A stretch of 5,780 nucleotides of DNA from Hyphomicrobiaceae bacterium (lineage in GTDB: Bacteria > Pseudomonadota > Alphaproteobacteria > Rhizobiales > Hyphomicrobiaceae): NCBI GenBank assembly GCA_020442225.1, contig JAGRKR010000534.1, forward strand, positions 370 to 6,149, read 5' to 3'. Positions 1 through 4,507 of this stretch are shown here, piece by piece; within the stretch, counting starts at the first letter, position 1; every line of letters starts with the position of its first letter. The notes under the pieces were generated by a model, which saw nothing but the letters and a program-made list of their open reading frames with translations, made no database searches and was not told where the DNA came from. Both the position numbers and the translations under genes were made by a program.

Positions 1-1
1 T

Positions 2-208
2 GGCCAGCTTTCAGCGCAAGTCGAGCTGGTCGAGCACCTCGGTACCGATACCCTGCTGCACCTACGGGCGGACTGGGCTGGCGAGGAACTCGTCCAGGTC
101 AAGTTGCATGGCGACCAGGACTTCTCCACAGGCGGCGAGCTTCGCCTGTCGGTGGAGCCGAGCGCGCTGCATCTGTTCGACTCCAGCTCGGGCAAGCGCC
201 TCAACTAG
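2..208 (+). CDS. ABC transporter ATP-binding protein, C-terminal end (partial)
   Basis: An open frame runs in from the left edge (codons start at position 2) and stops at TAG 206-208, giving 68 visible residues. It has no start codon in the window, so only the C-terminus is present. The residues read like the distal TOBE/OB-fold domain of MalK/UgpC-type import ATPases: a VELVEHLGTDTLLHLR strand block (about residues 7-22), a middle stretch VQVKLHGD, then G-ELRLSVEPSALHLFD followed by SGKRLN. In this family the '...P..LHLFD..TG.RL' ending is characteristic of carbohydrate importers. The protein would hydrolyse ATP on the cytoplasmic side of an importer; the TOBE region commonly serves regulation or dimer contacts. 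The Walker and signature motifs lie outside the window. The transporter operon probably lies to the left, and this may be its last gene because the next gene is convergent. The substrate is unknown, and a polyamine-type ATPase is a less likely alternative. Confidence 0.8.
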   Translation, partial: GQLSAQVELVEHLGTDTLLHLRADWAGEELVQVKLHGDQDFSTGGELRLSVEPSALHLFDSSSGKRLN

Positions 209-259
209 AGCCAGGTCATCCGGGAGAGGCGCACATGTGCCCGGCCATCCGCGCACGCG

Positions 260-880
260 TCAGCGGCCAGCACGGATCTCCGTCGGCTCCAGCGTCATGC
301 TCTCGCGCTGGTTGTCGCCCCTGGTGGAGGTCAGCGTCCAGCCGACGACGACGCCGAGCGCAGGTATGAATGTGACGCGCTGCAACGCCTCCTGGCGGAA
401 CTGAGGCACGACGGTCCCTTTCTCGAAGACGATGGCATCGTAGCTGCACGCGCCGACCGTCACGCGGCGCGTCTCCGAAAAGCGGATCATCTGCGTGCCG
501 GAATAGGTGAGCGTGCCGAAGCGCGCGCTGAAGGAGTAAGTGAAGAACTGGCCTTGGCGCTCCGGAATGAGCTTCGACAGATCGCTGCTGAACGAGAATT
601 CGACGGTCGTCCTCTCCGTGGTGATGCGCCGGTGGATGATGCCGCCGTAGCTGACGTAGGTCGTATCCTTGTCCTTCTGCGTCGGATAGCGATGGGTCAG
701 CCGGATCTCGGCGCCCTTCACCCCCTGGATCTCGAAGCGAGAACCGTCCTTCATCACCACTGTCACGCCCTTGGCGACATCGGCGAACGTCGGACAGGCG
801 GCCTTAGCCCCCTCAGCGCCCGCCACGAGCACGACGACCAGCGCCAGAAAACTCCGACCCATCCTACGCAAGCGCCTCAT
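260..880 (-). CDS. Exported protein of unknown function, 206 aa
   Basis: I do not recognise the family. The protein starts with a clear Sec signal peptide: a basic n-region (MRRLRRMGR), a hydrophobic core (FLALVVVLVAG, residues 11-21) and a probable signal peptidase I site after AKA, near residue 27. The mature part, about 179 residues, is rich in beta-prone stretches (VTVVMKDGSRFEI, TVEFSFSSDL, QFFTYSFSARFGTLTYSG), suggesting a small beta-rich periplasmic or secreted domain. It has only two cysteines, Cys29 at the mature N-terminus and Cys145 in VGACSYDAI, which could form a disulfide. The ATG at 878-880 is preferred because a strong purine-rich ribosome site (GAGGAGGAGG, complement of 886-895) lies 5 nt upstream; an internal Met7 is less likely. 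The gene is convergent with the ABC ATPase and divergent from the hydrolase operon, so it is probably transcribed alone. A hairpin (900-925) sits in its leader. It could be a surface-layer or assembly factor, but nothing in the sequence decides this. Confidence 0.8.
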   Translation of the reverse strand: MRRLRRMGRSFLALVVVLVAGAEGAKAACPTFADVAKGVTVVMKDGSRFEIQGVKGAEIRLTHRYPTQKDKDTTYVSYGGIIHRRITTERTTVEFSFSSDLSKLIPERQGQFFTYSFSARFGTLTYSGTQMIRFSETRRVTVGACSYDAIVFEKGTVVPQFRQEALQRVTFIPALGVVVGWTLTSTRGDNQRESMTLEPTEIRAGR

Positions 881-885
881 GTCAG

Positions 886-895
886 CCTCCTCCTC
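886..895 (-). promoter_or_regulatory. Ribosome binding site of the 206-aa exported protein
   Basis: On the minus strand this reads GAGGAGGAGG, ending 5 nt before the ATG (880-878). The repeated GGAGG core offers two registers, at spacings of 5 and 8 nt. It supports the upstream Met as the start rather than Met7. Confidence 0.7.
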
Positions 896-899
896 AACG

Positions 900-925
900 C
901 GCCAGAGCCGCCGCGTTCTCTGGCG
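900..925 (-). other. Hairpin in the leader of the 206-aa exported protein gene
   Basis: CGCCAGAG (900-907) and CTCTGGCG (918-925) are perfect reverse complements, giving an 8-bp stem with a 10-nt loop. A competing GC stem is possible between GCCGCC (907-912) and GGCGGC (922-927); both cannot form at once. There is no T-run after it in either direction, so an intrinsic terminator is unlikely. It lies 4 nt upstream of the Shine-Dalgarno sequence of the minus-strand gene, so it could be a leader structure affecting translation or mRNA stability. It could equally be a DNA dyad bound by a regulator in this divergent intergenic region. Confidence 0.45.
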
Positions 926-942
926 GCGCGACCCTGGACGTT

Positions 943-952
943 CTCTATAGAG
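943..952. promoter_or_regulatory. Palindrome in the divergent promoter region (possible operator or -10)
   Basis: CTCTATAGAG is a perfect 10-bp palindrome in the 217-bp spacer between the divergent genes starting at 880 and 1098. It is the most AT-containing point of the spacer. TATAGA within it resembles a -10 element on either strand, but I see no good -35 at the proper distance on either side. It could therefore be an operator core or part of a promoter; the evidence is symmetry and position only. Confidence 0.25.
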
Positions 953-1079
953 GACCGGGGCAGGGAAGGAAATCTCAGTACGCGCGAAGCTGGCCGGACG
1001 GGCGCCAAAGCGCTACAAATCTCTGCCGCCGACGATCCGGCCCGCTCGCACGCGCCCGCCGCGGCATATCACAACACCT

Positions 1080-1086
1080 GGGGAGG
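1080..1086 (+). promoter_or_regulatory. Ribosome binding site of the FAH-family gene
   Basis: GGGGAGG lies 11 nt before the ATG at 1098. The spacing is slightly long but it is the only purine-rich match near this start. It supports 1098 as the start, which also gives the usual N-terminus of this subfamily (MKLLRHGPVGQE). Confidence 0.6.
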
Positions 1087-1097
1087 ACCGACACGAC

Positions 1098-1943
1098 ATG
1101 AAGCTGCTACGCCACGGACCCGTAGGGCAGGAGCGCCCCGGGCTGCTCGACAAGGACGGCAACATCCGCGATCTCTCGGGCGTCATCGACGACATCGCCG
1201 GCAAGGTGCTGTCGCCGCAGGGGCTCGCCATGCTGGCCGCGCTCGACCCCAAGTCCCTGCCGATGGTGAGCAAGGATGCCCGCCTCGGCCCGTGCGTCGG
1301 CGGCGTCGGCAAGATCATCGCCGTCGGCCTCAACTACGCCGACCATGCCAAGGAGGCCGGCCTCGAGCCGCCGCGCGAGCCCGTGCTGTTCGCCAAGGCC
1401 GTGACCTCGCTCTGCGGTCCCAACGACGACGTGATCCAGCCCAAGGGCTCGACCAAGCTCGACTGGGAGGTGGAGCTCACCATCGTCATCGGCTCGCGCG
1501 CCCGCTACGTGTCGGAGGCCGACGCCATGAGCCACGTCGCCGGCTTCTGCGTCATGAACGACGTCTCCGAGCGCGCTTTCCAGATCGAGAGCACAGGCCA
1601 GTGGATCAAGGGCAAGTCGCACGACACGTTCGCGCCGCTCGGCCCGTGGCTTGTGACCCGGGACGAGATCGCCGACGCGGGCAAGCTCGACATGTTCCTC
1701 GAGGTCAACGGAACCATGCGCCAGAAGGGCAGCACCGCTACCATGATCTTCGGCGTTGCCCACCTGGTCTCCTACATTTCCCAGTTCATGACCCTCGAGC
1801 CCGGTGACGTTATCCCGACCGGCACGCCGCCGGGTGTCGGGCTCGGCCACAAGCCGCCGCTCTTCCTCAAGCCGGGCGACACGATGCGTCTCGGCATTCA
1901 CGGGCTCGGCGAGCAGCGCCAGCGCGTCGTCGTCTGCGAATAA
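1098..1943 (+). CDS. Fumarylacetoacetate hydrolase (FAH) family protein
   Basis: A cytoplasmic metal-dependent enzyme of the FAH superfamily, 281 aa, the usual size for the bacterial two-part form. The N-terminal part (about 1-68) has the typical MKLL..G..GQE.PGLLD..G.IRDLS pattern. The catalytic FAH domain (about 70-280) begins with GKIIAVGLNYADHAKEAG. Visible active-site features are the metal-binding acids Glu124 and Glu126 in WEVELTIVIG, Asp155 in NDVSERAFQ, Lys171 in KGKSHDTFAPLGPW, and the TGTPPGVG loop at 241-248. The family cleaves or hydrates 2,4-dioxo and related acids. Close relatives by pattern are annotated as 2,4-diketo-3-deoxy-L-fuconate hydrolase, ureidoglycolate lyase or 2-hydroxyhepta-diene-dioate isomerase; of these, a C-C hydrolase acting on a diketo-deoxy sugar acid fits the neighbours best. 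It is first in an operon with the isomerase gene 12 nt downstream. The family is certain; the substrate is not. Confidence 0.93.
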   Translation: MKLLRHGPVGQERPGLLDKDGNIRDLSGVIDDIAGKVLSPQGLAMLAALDPKSLPMVSKDARLGPCVGGVGKIIAVGLNYADHAKEAGLEPPREPVLFAKAVTSLCGPNDDVIQPKGSTKLDWEVELTIVIGSRARYVSEADAMSHVAGFCVMNDVSERAFQIESTGQWIKGKSHDTFAPLGPWLVTRDEIADAGKLDMFLEVNGTMRQKGSTATMIFGVAHLVSYISQFMTLEPGDVIPTGTPPGVGLGHKPPLFLKPGDTMRLGIHGLGEQRQRVVVCE

Positions 1944-1955
1944 CGAGGTCACCCT

Positions 1956-2732
1956 ATGCCGAGGTTCGCCGCCAACCTGTCGATGATGTTCAACGAGGTG
2001 CCGTTTCTCGATCGGTTCGCGGCGGCGGCCTCTGCTGGCTTCAAGGCCGTCGAGGTGCTTTTTCCCTACGAGCAGCCGGCGGCCGAGGTCCGGGCGCGGC
2101 TCGAGGCTAACGGACTGACGCAGGCGCTTTTCAACCTGCCGCCCGGCAATGCCGAGCAAGGCGAGCGAGGCCTTGCCGCACTCGCCGGGCGCGAGGCGGA
2201 TTTCGCCCGAGCCCTCGACCTTGCGCTCCGCTACGCCGAGGCGACCGGGTGCCGCCGCCTGCATGCCATGGCGGGCCTCCACCAGCACGGGGCGGAGCGC
2301 GCAACTTTCATCGCCAATCTGCGCAAGGCCACCGAGATCGCCGGCCGGCATGGCGTCGAGATCCTGATCGAGCCGATCAATGCGCGCGACGTCCCCGGCT
2401 ACTTCCTCAATCGGCTGGAGGATGCGCGCGACATCATCGCCGAGGTCGGCTCGCCCCACCTCGGACTGCAACTCGACGTCTACCATCGCCAGATCGTCGC
2501 CGGCGACCTGACGGCCGCGCTGCGCGAGTTCATGCCGCTGACACGCCACATGCAGATCGCAAATCCACCGGATCGCGGCGAGCCGGACGACGGGGAAATC
2601 AATTACAGCTCGATCTTCCGCCTGATCGACGACCTCGGCTACACCGGTTTCGTCGGTTGTGAGTATCGCCCGCGCAACGGCACGCGCGAGGGCCTCGTCT
2701 GGGCGCAGAAGCTCGGCGTCAAGCTCGGCTGA
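1956..2732 (+). CDS. hyi: Hydroxypyruvate isomerase / 2-oxo-tetronate isomerase family protein
   Basis: A 258-aa cytoplasmic TIM-barrel protein of the xylose-isomerase-like superfamily, matching E. coli Hyi along its whole length. It would interconvert hydroxypyruvate and tartronate semialdehyde. The related OtnI enzymes act on 2-oxo-tetronates, and sequence reading alone cannot separate the two. Motifs in order: RFAANLSMMFNEVPFLDRF at the N-terminus, FPYEQ (36-40), NLPPGN (60-65) with GERG following, LIEPIN with Glu139, LQLDVYH with Asp174, MQIA with Gln200, RGEPDDGEINY (207-217), and GCEYRP with Glu236. From memory, the E. coli metal and catalytic residues are Glu143, Asp178, Gln204 and Glu240, all at a constant offset of four. 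An AGGT-like site (GAGG, about 1945-1948) precedes the ATG, and the 12-nt gap from the FAH gene implies one transcript. Tartronate semialdehyde would normally be reduced to glycerate, but no reductase or kinase gene is visible here. Confidence 0.92.
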   Translation: MPRFAANLSMMFNEVPFLDRFAAAASAGFKAVEVLFPYEQPAAEVRARLEANGLTQALFNLPPGNAEQGERGLAALAGREADFARALDLALRYAEATGCRRLHAMAGLHQHGAERATFIANLRKATEIAGRHGVEILIEPINARDVPGYFLNRLEDARDIIAEVGSPHLGLQLDVYHRQIVAGDLTAALREFMPLTRHMQIANPPDRGEPDDGEINYSSIFRLIDDLGYTGFVGCEYRPRNGTREGLVWAQKLGVKLG

Positions 2733-2758
2733 TGGAGTTTGAGTGGCCTGCGCGCTGC

Positions 2759-2902
2759 TCAGACCGGTCCGCTGATGGCGCTGCCCGTCACATTGCTTTC
2801 GGCAGCAAGATCACCCTCGATCGCGGCAGGTGCAGAGAGCCCGAGGCAGGCGATAGTGGTGCCGATCAGCGCCAGCATCAGCAGAGAACGACGGATCGAC
2901 AT
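2759..2902 (-). CDS. Tiny exported peptide, 47 aa, function unknown
   Basis: The frame starts at ATG 2900-2902 and stops at TGA 2759-2761. The N-terminus is a good Sec signal peptide: MSIRRS (basic), LLMLALIGTTIACLGL (hydrophobic, 7-22), then SAPAAIEG with a plausible signal peptidase I cut after APA or PAA, near residue 26-27. That leaves a mature peptide of only about 20 residues (IEGDLAAES..., ending SGPV). A GGAGG ribosome site (complement of 2911-2915) lies 8 nt before the start, a strong argument that the frame is translated. The gene is 26 nt from the convergent isomerase gene and 98 bp downstream of the deacylase gene on the same strand. It could be a genuine small secreted peptide, or the surviving start of a once longer exported protein. 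No homologous continuation is present after the stop. Confidence 0.6.
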   Translation of the reverse strand: MSIRRSLLMLALIGTTIACLGLSAPAAIEGDLAAESNVTGSAISGPV

Positions 2903-2910
2903 GGCGAAAG

Positions 2911-2915
2911 CCTCC
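2911..2915 (-). promoter_or_regulatory. Ribosome binding site of the 47-aa exported peptide
   Basis: On the minus strand this reads GGAGG, followed by an 8-nt spacer (CTTTCGCC) and ATG. The spacing is close to ideal. This site, together with the signal peptide, is the main reason for calling the small gene. Confidence 0.6.
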
Positions 2916-2924
2916 GGGGTGACG

Positions 2925-2944
2925 CGCCAGCGCGAGAGCTGGCG
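2925..2944 (-). other. Hairpin in the leader of the 47-aa peptide gene
   Basis: CGCCAGC (2925-2931) and GCTGGCG (2938-2944) are perfect reverse complements, making a 7-bp stem with a 6-nt loop (GCGAGA on the plus strand). It lies 9 nt upstream of the GGAGG site and 22 nt upstream of the start codon. No T-run follows on either strand, so a classical terminator of the deacylase transcript is not supported. The arms resemble those of the hairpin at 900-925, which holds a similar position before the other exported-protein gene. Confidence 0.45.
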
Positions 2945-2968
2945 GCCCCCCAGAGTGCAGCCTTAGCC

Positions 2969-2983
2969 TTAAGCACACCTTAA
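2969..2983. promoter_or_regulatory. CtrA-like binding motif (TTAA-N7-TTAA)
   Basis: TTAA at 2969-2972 and TTAA at 2980-2983 are separated by exactly 7 nt (GCACACC). This matches the core of the alphaproteobacterial CtrA box, TTAA-N7-TTAAC; the final C is absent on both strands. The same stretch can be read as CCTTAA direct repeats 11 bp apart (2967-2972 and 2978-2983), with a third partial copy, CCTTAG, at 2961-2966. It is an AT-rich island in a GC-rich window, 67-81 nt upstream of the 47-aa peptide start and just after the deacylase stop. The assignment to CtrA is inference from motif shape. Confidence 0.4.
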
Positions 2984-3000
2984 TTGGCCGACCTGCCTCG

Positions 3001-4464
3001 TCAGCTCGCGAAGGCGAGCGGCGTGAGCTGCTCCCGCCGGAGACCGCGCCCCGACCTCGCCCCCGTGGCGCGCCCGGCCTCCCAGACCGCCTTGCCATTG
3101 ACGAGCACCGTGACGATGCCGGCAGCCGGCGTGGTCGGCTGCTCGAACGTGGCGGAATCCTCGATCGCGCCGGCATCGAACAGCACGAGATCGGCGAATG
3201 CACCCTCCGCGAGCACCCCGCGATCCTTGATGCCGAAGGTCCGCGCCGTCAGCGAGGTCATCTTGCGCACCGCCTCCTCGAGCGGGAACAGGCCGACGTC
3301 GCGCGCGTAGTGGCCGAGCACGCGCGGGAAGGTGCCCCAGAGCCGGGGATGGGGATGGGCGTCGTGCGGAAGGCCGTCCGAGCCGATCATCGTGGCCGGA
3401 TACTTGAGGATGCGCTGCACGTCGTCCTCGCTCATCATGAAGTAGATCGCACCTGCCGGGGAGAGCTGGTCCACGGCTTCCTCGGGCGAGACGCCGAGCT
3501 CGGCGGCGATGTCGGCGAGATCCCGCCCCGAGAGGTCCGGGCGCTGTGTCGACCAGGTGACGAGCGTGCGCGTGGCACTGCCGACACGATCCTTCTTCAG
3601 GATCGTGCTGCTGGCGATATAGGGGTAGGCATCGAGGCCGATCGGCTGGCTCCTGCGCGCCGCCTCGATGGCGGCCAGCGTGCTCACCGAGCGACCATGG
3701 TTCTCGGTGCCGGTGCACTTGTGATGAGAGATGACCACGGGGATCTTGGCCGTGCGTCCGATCCGGAAGCTCTCGGCGAGAGACTCGAGCACCCCCTCCC
3801 CTTCGTCGCGCATGTGCGTCGAATGGAACCCGGAGAACTCGTGCACGACCTCGGCCAGCGCCTCCACCTCCTCGGTCGGAGCGCTCACGGCCGGTGGATA
3901 GAAGAGCCCGGTCGAGAGCCCCGCCGCCCCCTCCTGGAGCGCCTGGCGCAGCGTCTTGCGCATGGTCTCGATCTCGGCCGCCGTCGCCGGGCGGTCGAGC
4001 CGATCCATGGCCATGACGCGCAGGGAGGAGTGCCCGGCCTGCGCCACCACGTTGAGCGCCGGCGGCGCCTTGTCCAGGGCTGTGAAATAGTCGGCGAAGG
4101 ACGCGAAGAAGTGCTGAGGCTCGGGGCAGATGAGATCGAGCGGCGCCGGCGGGCGGCTCGGCACGGTGACGGGCGCGATGGAGATACCGCAATTGCCCGT
4201 GACCACCGTCGTCACGCCCTGACTGACCTTGCAGGCCATCCCCGGATCGACCAGCACGATGCGATCGTCATGGGTATGGGCATCGATGAAGCCCGGCGCG
4301 AGCACCTTGCCCTGGGCGTCGATTTCGCGTTCCGCGGAAACCGCGAGCGTCCCGCCCATCGCCGAGATGCGATCGCCCGTGACGGCGAGATCGCCCGTGC
4401 GGGACGGCGCGCCCGTGCCATCGATCAGCCGCGCGTTGCGAATGACCACATCGACCTTGCCCAT
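3001..4464 (-). CDS. N-acyl-D-amino-acid deacylase (D-aminoacylase), amidohydrolase superfamily
   Basis: A 487-aa zinc enzyme that hydrolyses N-acyl-D-amino acids to a D-amino acid plus carboxylate. The amidohydrolase layout is complete: an N-terminal beta-sandwich strand set (VDVVIRNARLIDGTGAPSRTGDLAV), the metal motif FIDAHTHDD (His63, His65), TGNCGIS with Cys92, HSTHMRDEGEG with His217, ISHHKCTG with His247, and IGSDGLPHD with Asp363. A C-terminal sandwich follows (LAEGAFADLVLFD, VTVLVNGKAVWE). From memory, the Alcaligenes faecalis enzyme uses His67, His69, Cys96, His220, His250 and Asp366, all matched here at an offset of 3-4. No signal peptide is seen, so it is probably cytoplasmic. ATG 4464 is preferred: AAGGGAG ends 7 nt upstream. 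The in-frame GTG at 4482 would place that site inside the gene. It lies 43 nt downstream of the gamma-glutamyltransferase-like gene, probably in one operon. Acyl-chain and amino-acid preference cannot be read. Confidence 0.92.
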   Translation of the reverse strand: MGKVDVVIRNARLIDGTGAPSRTGDLAVTGDRISAMGGTLAVSAEREIDAQGKVLAPGFIDAHTHDDRIVLVDPGMACKVSQGVTTVVTGNCGISIAPVTVPSRPPAPLDLICPEPQHFFASFADYFTALDKAPPALNVVAQAGHSSLRVMAMDRLDRPATAAEIETMRKTLRQALQEGAAGLSTGLFYPPAVSAPTEEVEALAEVVHEFSGFHSTHMRDEGEGVLESLAESFRIGRTAKIPVVISHHKCTGTENHGRSVSTLAAIEAARRSQPIGLDAYPYIASSTILKKDRVGSATRTLVTWSTQRPDLSGRDLADIAAELGVSPEEAVDQLSPAGAIYFMMSEDDVQRILKYPATMIGSDGLPHDAHPHPRLWGTFPRVLGHYARDVGLFPLEEAVRKMTSLTARTFGIKDRGVLAEGAFADLVLFDAGAIEDSATFEQPTTPAAGIVTVLVNGKAVWEAGRATGARSGRGLRREQLTPLAFAS

Positions 4465-4471
4465 CAACACT

Positions 4472-4478
4472 CTCCCTT
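4472..4478 (-). promoter_or_regulatory. Ribosome binding site deciding the deacylase start
   Basis: The minus strand reads AAGGGAG, then 7 nt, then ATG (4464-4462). An in-frame GTG at 4482-4480 begins just upstream of this motif and has no comparable site before it. The ATG is therefore the better start, and the protein lacks the extra MKGRVL. Confidence 0.65.
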
Positions 4479-4507
4479 TCACCTGCGTCGAAACACTCGT
4501 GATCCGC

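Noticed and set aside
220..244. CCGGG...CCCGG dyad enclosing the palindrome GCACATGTGC (231-240), as a bidirectional terminator between the convergent genes at 208 and 260
   Set aside because: The position is right, but the outer stem is only 5 bp with a long interior, and there is no T-run on either side. Short GC dyads are common in DNA of this composition.
881..1097. Sigma-70 type promoters for the two divergent genes
   Set aside because: TATAGA at the palindrome resembles a -10, but no acceptable -35 was found at 16-18 bp on either strand, so no promoter is called beyond the low-confidence palindrome.
554..1807. A 417-codon plus-strand frame covering the divergent spacer and much of the FAH gene
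   Set aside because: It overlaps the exported-protein gene antisense and the FAH gene in another frame, has no start signals, and reads as Arg-rich shadow sequence.
1107..2549. A 480-codon open frame on the minus strand, antisense to both plus-strand enzyme genes
   Set aside because: It spans two well-recognised genes, has no family motifs, is rich in Arg, Gly, Ala, Glu and Asp as expected from antisense reading of GC-rich codons, and crosses their intergenic gap without any ribosome site.
2849..2851. Cys18 of the 47-aa peptide as a lipobox cysteine (TIAC)
   Set aside because: Position -3 is Thr rather than Leu, Val or Ile, and the hydrophobic segment continues beyond the Cys. The downstream APA/PAA region is a better signal peptidase I site.
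2732..2983. A plus-strand 83-codon frame whose ATG overlaps the isomerase stop (TGATG), suggesting translational coupling
   Set aside because: The product is hydrophilic and featureless, while the opposite strand of the same stretch encodes a signal peptide behind a good ribosome site. The overlap is most likely accidental.
4480..4482. GTG as the start of the deacylase, adding six residues
   Set aside because: The ribosome-binding AAGGGAG lies inside that extension and is ideally spaced for the ATG at 4464. The added residues MKGRVL are simply the translated ribosome site.
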